This document shows, in pieces, positions 16,816 through 25,105 of a stretch of 64,000 nucleotides of DNA. The stretch's first letter is position 1. Every line of letters starts with the position of its first letter. The stretch covers positions 124,001 through 188,000 of the forward strand of contig NZ_JARGNA010000001.1 of the NCBI RefSeq assembly GCF_030167905.1, read 5' to 3'. The translations under genes were made by a program, and so were the position numbers. This DNA comes from Flavobacterium terrisoli. GTDB lineage: Bacteria; Bacteroidota; Bacteroidia; Flavobacteriales; Flavobacteriaceae. The notes under the pieces were generated by a model, which was not told the origin of the DNA, made no database searches, and saw only the letters and a list, made by a program, of their open reading frames with translations.

Positions 16816-17957
16816 TGAAACACTACCATTACATTTTTACCGGTTCGGGTTTATCCGCTTTGATGACGGTATATGAAATGGTGCTTTCCGGAAAATTCAA
16901 GGACAAATCCATTCTTCTTATTGACGAGAATTCCAAAAAAGCCAATGACCGAACCTGGTGTTTTTGGGATGAAAAAGGTTTGTATGATGATTTGGCTTCC
17001 GCCCAATGGAACTCGGCTTGGTTCAAAAACAAATACTTTGAAAGACAACTAAATCTCGTTCCATACCAATACAAAATGGTCAAAGGATTGGATTTTTACA
17101 ATCACGTTTTCGAAGTGATTTCAAAAGAAGACAATATTGATTTTATCAATCAAAAAGTAATCGATTTTCAGGAATTAGGACATCATTGTGTGGTCAAAAC
17201 GAACCAGCAAAGCTTTACCTGTAACCAAATTTTTAATTCGATTTTCAATCCGAAATGGGTGAAAAACCAAACCAAATATCCTTTTTTGCACCAACATTTT
17301 ATCGGTTGGTTTATCAAAAGTAAAGAAGCGGTTTTCACTCCGGATTGTGCCACGTTTATGGATTTTTCGGTCGAACAAAAAGGCAACACCCGATTTATGT
17401 ATGTTTTGCCAACCTCAGAAACAGAAGCATTAATAGAATATACTTTGTTCTCTAAAGATTTGCTGTCAAAGGAAGAATACGAAACCGAAATCAAAAACTA
17501 CATCCAAAAACTCGGCATCACTGAATACGAAATCGTAGAAAAGGAACAAGGCAATATCCCGATGACGTGTTATCCTTTTTGGAAACACAATTCGAAAAAC
17601 ATCTTAAACATTGGCTCTGCTGGTGGTTGGACAAAAGCCAGCACCGGTTATACTTTTAAAAATACAACGAAAAAAACAAAAGCATTGGTTCAGTTTTTAT
17701 CCAAAGAAAATGATTTAACAAAATTTCACAAAGCTGATAAATTCTGGTTTTACGACTTATTGCTTTTGGATATTTTGGATCAAAAAAACCATTTGGGTTC
17801 AACCATCTTTTCGGCTATGTTTGAAAAGGGAAATTCCACAGTAATCTTCAAATTCTTAGATGAAGAAACTTCGTTTTGGGAAGATTTGCGGGTTATCTGG
17901 AAGTGTCCGAAAGGTCTTTTTATCAAAGCATTTTTTGGTCGTATTTTCAATCTATGA
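16815..17957 (+). CDS. crtY: Lycopene cyclase family flavoprotein (CrtY type)
   Basis: A 380-residue protein. An N-terminal dinucleotide-binding motif (FTGSGLSALMTVYEMV) is followed by DRTWCFWDEKG, the DxxxxWxFW signature of CrtY-type lycopene cyclases. Further on come CATFMDF near residue 183 and GNIPMTCYPFWKHNSKNILNIGSAGGWTKASTGYTF (in two parts), the conserved late motif. It would cyclise lycopene ends to beta rings in the carotenoid pathway at the inner membrane. It is odd that no crtB, crtI or crtZ lies nearby and that the gene is coupled by a one-base overlap to a TonB receptor. Confidence 0.85.
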   Translation: MKHYHYIFTGSGLSALMTVYEMVLSGKFKDKSILLIDENSKKANDRTWCFWDEKGLYDDLASAQWNSAWFKNKYFERQLNLVPYQYKMVKGLDFYNHVFEVISKEDNIDFINQKVIDFQELGHHCVVKTNQQSFTCNQIFNSIFNPKWVKNQTKYPFLHQHFIGWFIKSKEAVFTPDCATFMDFSVEQKGNTRFMYVLPTSETEALIEYTLFSKDLLSKEEYETEIKNYIQKLGITEYEIVEKEQGNIPMTCYPFWKHNSKNILNIGSAGGWTKASTGYTFKNTTKKTKALVQFLSKENDLTKFHKADKFWFYDLLLLDILDQKNHLGSTIFSAMFEKGNSTVIFKFLDEETSFWEDLRVIWKCPKGLFIKAFFGRIFNL

Positions 17958-18009
17958 AATCATAACAAATCTTTATGATTACTTGCTAAAACGCAAGCAT
18001 AAAACTTTG

Positions 18010-18017
18010 TAACTTTG
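18010..18017 (+). promoter_or_regulatory. Bacilliredoxin gene -7 promoter element
   Basis: TAACTTTG fits TAnnTTTG and lies 29 nt upstream of the ATG at 18047. A TTG at 17983-17985 is 24 nt upstream of it, slightly far for a -33 element. A small dyad (CTTGC-N6-GCAAG) surrounds that TTG. Confidence 0.5.
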
Positions 18018-18046
18018 CAACGTTAAATTTTTTAAACATACAAATT

Positions 18047-18457
18047 ATGTATCCAGAAGAAATGGTATTGCCAATGCGTGCTGAACTTTCAGAAGCAGGC
18101 TTTCAGGAATTATATACAGCAGCTGACGTAAAAAATGCTATCAAAGCAGAAGGAACAACTTTAGTAGTGGTGAATTCGGTTTGTGGTTGCGCGGCAAGAA
18201 ATGCCCGTCCGGGCGCAAAAATGAGTTTAGATGGTGTCAAAAAACCAGACCATTTAATCACTGTTTTTGCCGGTGTTGACAAAGAAGCAGTTGATGCAGC
18301 AAGAGAAGAAATGTTTCCTTTTCCACCATCATCACCAAGTATGGCTTTGTTCAAAAACGGAGAATTGGTACACATGTTAGAACGTCATCATATCGAAGGT
18401 CGTCCGGCGGAATTAATCGCTGAAAACCTTAAAGATGCTTACGCTGAGTTTTGCTAA
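18047..18457 (+). CDS. BrxA/BrxB family bacilliredoxin
   Basis: A 136-residue protein of the YphP/YqiW family. The active-site CGC motif is at Cys46-Gly-Cys48 in VVNSVCGCAARNARPG, and SPSMALFKNGELVHMLERHHIEGR and the final cysteine in YAEFC match the family along the full length. In Firmicutes these proteins remove bacillithiol from mixed disulfides on proteins. The Bacteroidota members are homologous, and a comparable thiol role is likely. The gene stands alone between its own promoter and a strong terminator. Confidence 0.9.
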   Translation: MYPEEMVLPMRAELSEAGFQELYTAADVKNAIKAEGTTLVVVNSVCGCAARNARPGAKMSLDGVKKPDHLITVFAGVDKEAVDAAREEMFPFPPSSPSMALFKNGELVHMLERHHIEGRPAELIAENLKDAYAEFC

Positions 18458-18464
18458 AAAATAA

Positions 18465-18491
18465 AAACCTTTCTTTTTGAAAGGTTTTTTT
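18465..18491 (+). terminator. Bacilliredoxin gene terminator
   Basis: AAACCTTTC (18465-18473), a five-T loop and GAAAGGTTT (18479-18487) are followed by a run of T. It lies 8 nt after the stop codon. It ends about 10 bases before the ECF-type promoter motif at 18501. Confidence 0.9.
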
Positions 18492-18500
18492 ATTTCCTGA

Positions 18501-18528
18501 CGCAACCTTTTTAATTTAATTGCGTCTA
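18501..18528 (+). promoter_or_regulatory. ECF-sigma-type promoter, copy 2
   Basis: CGCAACC (18501-18507), 15 nt and CGTCTA (18523-18528). The same pair with the same 15-nt spacing is found before the ECF sigma operon (52210-52237, CGCAACC and CATCTA). AAC at -35 and CGTC at -10 are general marks of ECF sigma promoters. The GACGCAA and TTGCGTC ends are also inverted repeats, so a hairpin is an alternative reading. Confidence 0.6.
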
Positions 18529-18532
18529 GGAA

Positions 18533-18608
18533 ATAAGATGCCATGCTAAATGGGAGAAATGCTATGAAAAAGAAACCCAACCGGTCCCAAAACTGTTTGG
18601 GTTTTTTT
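18533..18608 (+). ncRNA. Candidate ECF-controlled small RNA
   Basis: From the expected start of transcription after CGTCTA (about 18533) to the T-run at 18602-18608 is about 75 nt with no convincing gene. The end is a strong intrinsic terminator: CCCAAA (18586-18591), ACTG loop, TTTGGG (18596-18601), seven T. A 27-codon reading frame from 18544 runs through the terminator and is unlikely to be real, though a peptide cannot be excluded. No known RNA family is recognised. It could also be a leader upstream of trhO, but trhO has its own -7 box after the terminator. Confidence 0.45.
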
Positions 18609-18623
18609 ATTTCAAAAAAAATG

Positions 18624-18631
18624 TAAATTTG
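18624..18631 (+). promoter_or_regulatory. trhO -7 promoter element
   Basis: TAAATTTG fits TAnnTTTG and lies 56 nt before the trhO ATG. TTTG at 18596-18599 is 24 nt upstream and could act as the -33 element. It overlaps the terminator stem of the preceding small transcript. Confidence 0.5.
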
Positions 18632-18687
18632 CACCGGATTCTTCCATTTAGAGTCCAAAACACATTTCTCACTTAAACGTTTATAGC

Positions 18688-20043
18688 ATGCAACTGTATA
18701 ACACCTTAAGCGCAGAAGAAAGAAAAGAGCTGATTGATTTAGCCGGACAACAAAGACTTACTTTGTCTTTCTATGCGTATGCCAAAATTGAAGATCCAAA
18801 AAAATTTCGCGACGATTTATTTATAGCCTGGAACGCACTTGATGCATTGGGCCGTACTTATGTCGCCCATGAAGGCATCAATGCCCAGATGAGTGTTCCT
18901 GCAGAAAACTTTGAAGCTTTCAGGGACACGCTTGAAGTCTATGATTTTATGAAAGGCATTCGCTTGAATGTCGCCGTCGAACATGATGACCATTCATTTT
19001 TGAAACTGACGGTTAAAGTGCGTCACAAAATCGTAGCCGATGGTTTGAACGACGATACTTTTGATGTAACCAATAAAGGAATTCACCTAAACGCTTCTGC
19101 GTTCAACCAAATTTTAGAAGATCCAAATACGATAGTCGTGGATTTCAGGAACCATTACGAAAGTGAAATCGGGCATTTCAAAGGCGCGATAACTCCTGAT
19201 GTGGAAACCTTCCGTGAAAGTCTGCCGATTATCAATGAGCAATTGAAAGATTTCAAAGAAGATAAAAATCTGGTGATGTATTGTACCGGTGGAATCCGTT
19301 GCGAAAAAGCCAGCGCCTATTTCAAACATCAGGGTTTTAAAAATGTGTACCAATTAGAAGGCGGCATTATCCAATACGCCAAACAAATCAAGGAAGAAAA
19401 TCTGGAAAGTAAATTCATCGGGAAGAACTTTGTGTTTGACCATCGTTTGGGAGAAAGAATTACCGACGATATCGTTGCCCAATGTCACCAGTGTGGCAAA
19501 CCTTGTGACAATCACACTAACTGTTCCAATGACGGTTGTCATTTGTTGTTTATCCAATGTGATGACTGTAAGGCAGCCATGGAAAACTGTTGTTCCACCG
19601 AATGTTTGGAAATCACCCATTTGCCTTTGGCTGAACAGGTAAAATTGAGAAGCGGAAAACAGGTTGGAAACAAAGTCTTCCGAAAAGGAAAATCTGAAAA
19701 CCTAAAATACAAACACTCTGGTGAACTGGCCGGAATTCCTTTGGCTACAGCCAAAACCACCGACATTCGTCAAAAAATAAAAATCAAAAAAGCATTGGTT
19801 GGTAAAGCTGAGCATTATTACACTAAAGCCAGTGTTGGTCTTTTTATTATCGAAAATCAGGAATTGAATTTGGGTGATAAAATTATCATTTCGGGACCAA
19901 CGACCGGTAACCAGGAATTGGTTTTAGAAAAAATGTTGGTCAACGGAGCAGAAAGCACTGTGGCTAAAATGGGTGACAAAATTACTTTTGAAGTGCCTTT
20001 CCGAATTCGTTTGTCGGACAAATTGTTTAAGATCATCGGATAA
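18688..20043 (+). CDS. trhO: tRNA uridine(34) hydroxylase TrhO with C-terminal extension
   Basis: A 451-residue rhodanese-related protein. Residues ~15-115 are the acylphosphatase-like N-terminal domain (TYVAHEGINAQMSVP), and ~120-240 the rhodanese domain with the active site MYCTGGIRCEKASAY (Cys199, Cys205). A zinc-binding Cys-rich region follows (CHQCGKPC, CCSTEC). TrhO makes 5-hydroxyuridine at tRNA position 34. Residues ~370-451 are a small beta-barrel-like extension (AEHYYTKASVGLF...LNLGDKIIISGPTTG...RLSDKLFKII) that resembles the C-terminal domain of U32 peptidase-family proteins, to which TrhP, the other ho5U enzyme, belongs. That link is from memory. Confidence 0.9.
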   Translation: MQLYNTLSAEERKELIDLAGQQRLTLSFYAYAKIEDPKKFRDDLFIAWNALDALGRTYVAHEGINAQMSVPAENFEAFRDTLEVYDFMKGIRLNVAVEHDDHSFLKLTVKVRHKIVADGLNDDTFDVTNKGIHLNASAFNQILEDPNTIVVDFRNHYESEIGHFKGAITPDVETFRESLPIINEQLKDFKEDKNLVMYCTGGIRCEKASAYFKHQGFKNVYQLEGGIIQYAKQIKEENLESKFIGKNFVFDHRLGERITDDIVAQCHQCGKPCDNHTNCSNDGCHLLFIQCDDCKAAMENCCSTECLEITHLPLAEQVKLRSGKQVGNKVFRKGKSENLKYKHSGELAGIPLATAKTTDIRQKIKIKKALVGKAEHYYTKASVGLFIIENQELNLGDKIIISGPTTGNQELVLEKMLVNGAESTVAKMGDKITFEVPFRIRLSDKLFKIIG

Positions 20044-20063
20044 AAAAGTCCTTATTTCTCATA

Positions 20064-20110
20064 AAACTCCAAATTCCAACAACCCAAACGCCGTTGGAAT
20101 TTGGAGTTTT
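20064..20110 (+). terminator. trhO terminator, long hairpin
   Basis: AAACTCCAAATTCCAAC (20064-20080), a 12-nt loop and its full complement (20093-20109), then T-rich sequence. The 17-bp perfect stem is the longest in the window. It starts 20 nt after the trhO stop. Confidence 0.85.
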
Positions 20111-20216
20111 CTCTTTTGTTTTTTAACATTTAAATATACTATCTTTACACTTTTAACGTTTATGATTAGTAGCCTCGTTGGAATGACGAAGCGACCAACA
20201 TACATATATCCAAATT

Positions 20217-21413
20217 ATGGCTTGTCAAAGTTGTTCAACATCTGATGGTGGTGCACCAAAAGGATGCAAAAATAATGGGACTTGCGGCACCGATAGCTGC
20301 AACAAATTAACCGTTTTCGATTGGCTCTCCAACATGAGTTTGCCCAATGGTGAAGCGCCTTTTGACTGTGTCGAAGTGCGTTTTAAAAACGGGAGAAAAG
20401 AATTTTACCGCAATACCGAAAAACTGACTTTAAGCATTGGTGACGTTGTTGCTACTGAAGCTTCACCGGGTCATGATGTCGGAATTGTAACGCTAACCGG
20501 CGAATTGGTAAAAATCCAAATGAAGAAAAAAGGGGTGAATCACACCAGCCCTGAAATCGCCAAAGTGTACCGAAAAGCATCCCAAAAAGATATCGATATC
20601 TGGAGCGATTCCCGTGATAAGGAAGAACCGATGAAAGTAAAAGCCCGTGAATTGGCGATTGCGCACAAATTGGAAATGAAAATTTCCGATATCGAATTCC
20701 AAGGCGATGGTTCCAAAGTGACTTTTTATTATACGGCCAATGATCGTGTGGATTTCCGTTTGCTAATCAAGGATTACGCCCGTGAATTCAGCACCAGAAT
20801 CGAGATGAAACAAGTCGGTTTCCGTCAGGAAGCTTCCCGACTTGGTGGAATCGGTTCTTGTGGAAGAGAATTGTGTTGTTCCACCTGGCTAACCGATTTC
20901 AGAAGCGTGAATACCTCTGCAGCGCGTTACCAACAATTGTCTTTGAATCCTCAAAAATTAGCCGGTCAATGTGGAAAACTGAAATGTTGTCTGAACTATG
21001 AGTTAGACACTTATATGGACGCATTAAAAGATTTCCCTGATTTTGAAACCAAATTAAAAACCGAAAAAGGTGATGCTGTTTGTCAAAAACAGGACATTTT
21101 CAAAGGCTTAATGTGGTTTGCTTATTTTGACAACTTTGCCAATTGGCATGTGTTAAAAATTGATCAGGTTAAGGAAATAGTAGCACTAAACAAACAAGGC
21201 AAAAAAGTAAGTTCGCTTGAAGATTTTGCCGTTGAAATTGTGGCTGAACCTGAAAAAGATTTCAATAATGCGATGGGGCAAGAGAGTTTGACCCGTTTTG
21301 ACCAACCGAGAAATAAGAAAAGGAATAACAACAAGAATAAAAAGCGTAAACCTTTTGGCGCTGATAAAAAACCATCACCTGAGAATAAAAATGAGCCTAA
21401 GAATAAGAAATAG
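20217..21413 (+). CDS. PSP1-domain protein, RicT/YaaT family
   Basis: A 398-residue protein. The N-terminus is Cys-rich (MACQSCSTS, KGCKNNGTCGTDSC). The PSP1 core follows with VGFRQEASRLGGIGSCGRELCCSTW (in part) and AGQCGKLKCCLNYE (about residues 195-265), whose cysteines bind an Fe-S cluster in Bacillus RicT. The C-terminus is a Lys/Asn-rich tail. RicT works with RicA and RicF in RNA processing in Firmicutes; the role in Bacteroidota is unclear. The tail overlaps the gldH start by 23 bp, so the two are cotranscribed, an order typical of Flavobacteriia. Confidence 0.88.
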   Translation: MACQSCSTSDGGAPKGCKNNGTCGTDSCNKLTVFDWLSNMSLPNGEAPFDCVEVRFKNGRKEFYRNTEKLTLSIGDVVATEASPGHDVGIVTLTGELVKIQMKKKGVNHTSPEIAKVYRKASQKDIDIWSDSRDKEEPMKVKARELAIAHKLEMKISDIEFQGDGSKVTFYYTANDRVDFRLLIKDYAREFSTRIEMKQVGFRQEASRLGGIGSCGRELCCSTWLTDFRSVNTSAARYQQLSLNPQKLAGQCGKLKCCLNYELDTYMDALKDFPDFETKLKTEKGDAVCQKQDIFKGLMWFAYFDNFANWHVLKIDQVKEIVALNKQGKKVSSLEDFAVEIVAEPEKDFNNAMGQESLTRFDQPRNKKRNNNKNKKRKPFGADKKPSPENKNEPKNKK

Positions 21414-21882
21414 TTTTATCCTGCTCTTGGTAGCGGTACTTTTATTTTCTTGCGACGAAAAAAGAGTCTTTGACGAATACAAGTCAGTCGGAAAGGAATG
21501 GCACAAAGACAGCATTGTGACTTTTGATTTGCCACAATTGGATCCAAAGAAAATGTACAATCTGTATGTTAACGTAAGAGATAATGACGATTATCCATTT
21601 AATAATTTGTTTCTGATTGTGTCGCTGGAACAGCCCAACAGAAAAGTGTTAGTGGATACTTTGGAGTACCAGATGACCAATCCTGATGGCACGCTTCTTG
21701 GTGACGGATTTACGGACATCAAGGAAAACAAGTTGTTTTATAAAGACAAACAGAGTTTTACGCAAAAAGGAGTTTATAAAATTCATATCAGGCACGCGGT
21801 GCGACAAACCGGCAAAATAGAAGGCGTTCCTTCACTTCCGGGTGTATCCGATGTTGGTTTCAGAATAGAATCTACAGATTAA
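21391..21882 (+). CDS. gldH: Gliding motility lipoprotein GldH
   Basis: A 163-residue lipoprotein. The signal peptide ends in a lipobox (LLVAVLLFSC, Cys at about 20), followed by DEKRVFDEYKSVGKEWHKDS and RVRDNDDYPFNNLFLIVS-type core residues, here NVRDNDDYPFNNLFLIV, which are characteristic of GldH. GldH is needed for gliding and colony spreading in Flavobacterium johnsoniae. The start is the ATG at 21391, inside the end of the previous gene; the longer frame from 21298 has no signal peptide. PBP1A follows after 4 nt. Confidence 0.9.
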   Translation: MSLRIRNSFILLLVAVLLFSCDEKRVFDEYKSVGKEWHKDSIVTFDLPQLDPKKMYNLYVNVRDNDDYPFNNLFLIVSLEQPNRKVLVDTLEYQMTNPDGTLLGDGFTDIKENKLFYKDKQSFTQKGVYKIHIRHAVRQTGKIEGVPSLPGVSDVGFRIESTD

Positions 21883-21886
21883 AAAT

Positions 21887-24199
21887 ATGACACAAAAAAC
21901 GAATACAACGGTCAAAGATATCAAGTACTACCAAAGAAAATTTTGGCAGTTATTCCTTTATGGACTTGGAATCATGGTATTGTTTTTCTTCCTGGCTTCC
22001 TGGGGATTTTTCGGTAGCATGCCATCTTTTGAAGACTTGGAAAACCCCGAATCCAATCTGGCCACCGAAATCATTTCTTCCGATGGTGTGACCATTGGTA
22101 AGTTTTATAACGAAAACCGAACACCAATCAAATACGAAGATTTACCGCCACATTTGGTAAAAGCTTTAGTGGCTACCGAAGATGAGCGTTTCTACGAGCA
22201 TTCCGGAATTGACGCCAGAAGGACTTTTGGTGCAGCGCTGAAATTAGGCGCCGATGGTGGTGCGAGTACATTGACCCAACAATTGGCCAAATTATTATTC
22301 CATGGTGAAGGTTCAAGTTTCAAGCCTTTCCGTATCATTCAAAAAGTAAAGGAATGGATTATTGCAGTAAAACTGGAACGCCAATACACCAAAAACGAAA
22401 TCATCGCCATGTATTTGAACAAAGCCGATTTTGTGAATACCGCGGTAGGAATTCGTTCCGCTTCCAAAGTATATTTCGGCAAAGAACCACGCGATTTATC
22501 GATTGATGAAGCGGCAATGTTTGTCGGGATGCTTAAAAATCCTTCGCTTTACAATCCGCTGCGTCGTCTGGAAAAAGTAAAAAACAGACGAAATACGGTT
22601 TTGGATCAAATGGTGCGAAACAAAGTTTTGGATGCTGCAGCCAAAGATACTTTAGCCAGCAAACCTATCGTTTTGAACTTCCATCCCGAAAGCCACAAAG
22701 AAGGAACAGCGACCTATTTCCGTGAATTCCTTAGAGAATACATGAAGAATTGGGCCAAAGAAAACAAAAGACCTGATGGCAGCGACTGGGATATTTACAG
22801 CGATGGTTTGAAAATTTACACGACTATCGATTCCAAAATTCAGGAGCATGCTGAAGAAGCGGTTCAGGCACACATGAAAAACCTGCAACAGGAATTTTTC
22901 GCGCAGCAGAAAGACAATAAAAATGCACCTTTCGTCAATATTACTCCTGAAGAAACCAAAAGAATCATCTCTCAGGCGATGAAAAATTCTGAACGTTGGC
23001 GCGTGATGAAAGAGATGGACAAAACAGAAGACGAAATCATCGCTTCTTTTGACATCAAAACCAAAATGAAAATCTTCTCCTGGAAAGGCGAAATCGATAC
23101 GTTGATGACACCGATGGATTCCATCCGTTATTACAAACACTTCCTGCAGGCAGGATTGATGTCGATGGAACCACAAACCGGTCATATCAAGGCTTGGGTT
23201 GGCGGAATCGATTATAAATATTTCCAATACGACCACGTAGGTCAAGGCGCAAGACAAGTTGGTTCTACTTTCAAACCATTCGTTTACGCCACCGCTATCG
23301 AGCAATTGGGCATGTCGCCTTGTGATTCTATCATCGACAGCCCGTTTATGATCCACAAAGGAAGACACAATGTAACCGAAGATTGGGAACCTAAAAATTC
23401 CGATCACCAATACCGTGGCATGGTGACTTTAAAACGCGCTTTGGCTTTATCCATCAATACGGTTTCGGCCAAACTGATTGACAAAACCGGTCCGGAAGCC
23501 GTAGCCGCTTTGACCAAAAAATTAGGCGTGAAATCAGAAATTCCTGCACAACCCTCAATTGCATTGGGTGCAGTAGAAATCACAGTAGAAGATATGGTCG
23601 CGGCTTACAGTACGTTTGCCAATCAAGGCGTTTACATCAAACCGCAATTCATCAGCAGAATCGAAGATAAAAACGGTGTCGTGCTTTACGAACCGGTTCC
23701 TGATACGCATGACGTATTGAACAAAGACATTGCCTATGCCGTAATTAAATTACTGGAAGGCGTGACCGAAAGCGGTTCGGGTGTGCGTTTGCGTACACAA
23801 GGCGGCGGAAGCGGTGACAATCGTTGGACCGGATATCCATACATGTTTACCAATCCAATTGCGGGTAAAACCGGAACATCACAGAATCAATCTGATGGTT
23901 GGTTTATTGGTATGGTTCCGAATTTGGTAACCGGAGTCTGGGTTGGTTGTGAAGACCGTTCGGCTCGTTTCAAAGGCATCACTTACGGACAAGGAGCAAC
24001 AGCTGCACTACCAATTTGGGGTTATATGATGAAGAAATGCTATGAAGACAAAGACCTTCAAATCTCCAAAGATCCGTTCCAAAGACCGGATAACCTTTCC
24101 ATCAAAGTAGATTGTTGGGCTCCGCCAAAAGCAGAAGTCGATTCAACGGCAGTTCCAACAGAGGAAGAAGAACAAAATCCGGAAGAATTTGGTTTGTAA
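21887..24199 (+). CDS. Penicillin-binding protein 1A, bifunctional
   Basis: A 770-residue class A PBP. A membrane helix (about 24-44) is followed by the GT51 glycosyltransferase domain with ATEDERFYEHSGID and GGASTLTQQLAKLL (about 105-140), and a transpeptidase domain with the catalytic GSTFKPF (Ser about 460), SIN (about 521) and KTGTSQ (about 661). It polymerises and crosslinks peptidoglycan at the outer face of the inner membrane. It is the last gene of the RicT-GldH-PBP1A run and ends just before a REP-like element and terminator. Confidence 0.95.
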   Translation: MTQKTNTTVKDIKYYQRKFWQLFLYGLGIMVLFFFLASWGFFGSMPSFEDLENPESNLATEIISSDGVTIGKFYNENRTPIKYEDLPPHLVKALVATEDERFYEHSGIDARRTFGAALKLGADGGASTLTQQLAKLLFHGEGSSFKPFRIIQKVKEWIIAVKLERQYTKNEIIAMYLNKADFVNTAVGIRSASKVYFGKEPRDLSIDEAAMFVGMLKNPSLYNPLRRLEKVKNRRNTVLDQMVRNKVLDAAAKDTLASKPIVLNFHPESHKEGTATYFREFLREYMKNWAKENKRPDGSDWDIYSDGLKIYTTIDSKIQEHAEEAVQAHMKNLQQEFFAQQKDNKNAPFVNITPEETKRIISQAMKNSERWRVMKEMDKTEDEIIASFDIKTKMKIFSWKGEIDTLMTPMDSIRYYKHFLQAGLMSMEPQTGHIKAWVGGIDYKYFQYDHVGQGARQVGSTFKPFVYATAIEQLGMSPCDSIIDSPFMIHKGRHNVTEDWEPKNSDHQYRGMVTLKRALALSINTVSAKLIDKTGPEAVAALTKKLGVKSEIPAQPSIALGAVEITVEDMVAAYSTFANQGVYIKPQFISRIEDKNGVVLYEPVPDTHDVLNKDIAYAVIKLLEGVTESGSGVRLRTQGGGSGDNRWTGYPYMFTNPIAGKTGTSQNQSDGWFIGMVPNLVTGVWVGCEDRSARFKGITYGQGATAALPIWGYMMKKCYEDKDLQISKDPFQRPDNLSIKVDCWAPPKAEVDSTAVPTEEEEQNPEEFGL

Positions 24200-24205
24200 T
24201 TGTTA

Positions 24206-24292
24206 GGAGCTTTTCCGGCTGTCCGCGTCAATCTTTTGCTGTCGCTTCGCAAGCTCAGCGTAAGCAAAAGGATTTCTGCTTCCATCCGGGCT
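24206..24292. repeat. REP-like palindromic intergenic element
   Basis: A GC-richer block just after the PBP1A stop. AATCTTTTGCT (24230-24240) is the near inverse of AGCAAAAGGATT (24263-24274), with a GCTTCGC-rich centre and outer CCGG parts. Its look (CTTTTGC...GCAAAAGGATTTC...GCTTCCATCCGGGC) resembles dispersed palindromes I remember from Flavobacterium intergenic regions. Only one copy is in this window. Confidence 0.5.
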
Positions 24293-24306
24293 ATAAAAAA
24301 TAAAAG

Positions 24307-24338
24307 AATCTCATTTGCCTTTGCAGATGGGATTTTTT
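24307..24338 (+). terminator. PBP1A operon terminator
   Basis: AATCTCATTTGC and GCAGATGGGATT pair at 10 of 12 positions around a CTTT loop and are followed by a T-run. Confidence 0.75.
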
Positions 24339-24401
24339 ATTTTCCCTATTCGTTTTTAAATTCCTAAATTTACGCCTCAAACAAAACAACACTAATCAAT
24401 C

Positions 24402-25103
24402 ATGATTAATAAAAAAGTAAACTCTGTACAAGAAGCACTGCAAGGCATCGAAGACAATATGACCATCATGCTCGGTGGTTTTGGGCTTTGTGGCATTCCT
24501 GAAAACAGCATTGCCGAATTGGTAAAGAAAGAAACGACAGGACTAACCTGCATTTCCAATAATGCCGGTGTCGATGATTTCGGATTGGGCTTGTTGCTTC
24601 AAAAAAGACAAATCAAAAAAATGATATCTTCTTACGTAGGAGAAAATGCCGAATTCGAACGCCAAATGCTTTCGGGTGAATTGGATGTAGAATTAACACC
24701 ACAAGGAACGTTAGCCGAAAAATGCCGCGCTGCACAAGCCGGAATTCCTGCTTTCTTCACGCCTGCCGGTTACGGAACCGAAGTAGCTGAAGGCAAAGAA
24801 GTACGCGAATTCAATGGTAAAATGCACATCATGGAACTGGCCTATAAAGCCGACTTTTCTATTGTAAAAGCCTGGAAAGGTGACGAAGCCGGAAACCTGA
24901 TTTTCAAAGGAACCGCCCGCAACTTTAATGCTCCAATGGCCGGTGCCGCTAAAATCACCATCGCGGAAGTCGAAGAATTAGTACCGGTAGGTTCATTGGA
25001 TCCAAATCAAATTCACATTCCGGGCATTATGGTGCAACGCATCTTCAAAGGCGAGAAATTTGAAAAGAGAATTGAGCAACGTACCACCCGAAAAAGAAGT
25101 TAA
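24402..25103 (+). CDS. scoA: 3-oxoacid CoA-transferase subunit A
   Basis: A 233-residue subunit. The oxyanion/CoA-binding motif [15 protein letters not shown] is at residues 22-36. [16 protein letters not shown] and [18 protein letters not shown] follow, all characteristic of the alpha subunit of succinyl-CoA:3-ketoacid CoA-transferases. It works with the B subunit encoded 2 nt downstream to activate acetoacetate, linking ketone or leucine degradation to acetyl-CoA. The substrate (succinyl-CoA or acetyl-CoA donor) is not certain from sequence. Confidence 0.93.
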   Translation: MINKKVNSVQEALQGIEDNMTIMLGGFGLCGIPENSIAELVKKETTGLTCISNNAGVDDFGLGLLLQKRQIKKMISSYVGENAEFERQMLSGELDVELTPQGTLAEKCRAAQAGIPAFFTPAGYGTEVAEGKEVREFNGKMHIMELAYKADFSIVKAWKGDEAGNLIFKGTARNFNAPMAGAAKITIAEVEELVPVGSLDPNQIHIPGIMVQRIFKGEKFEKRIEQRTTRKRS

Positions 25104-25105
25104 TC

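Noticed and set aside
18491..18536. TTCCTGACGCAA / TTGCGTCTAGGAA hairpin taken as a terminator
   Set aside because: No T-run follows, a good terminator already ends the upstream gene, and the CGCAACC-N15-CGTCTA match to 52210 explains the conserved parts better.
18544..18627. 27-codon frame with an inner MKKKPNRS start
   Set aside because: Runs through the terminator hairpin and T-run of the candidate small RNA, so it is unlikely to be translated in full.
22652..23410. 252-codon open frame on the minus strand
   Set aside because: Lies wholly inside the PBP1A gene, whose motifs are all intact; composition is that of a reverse-frame shadow.
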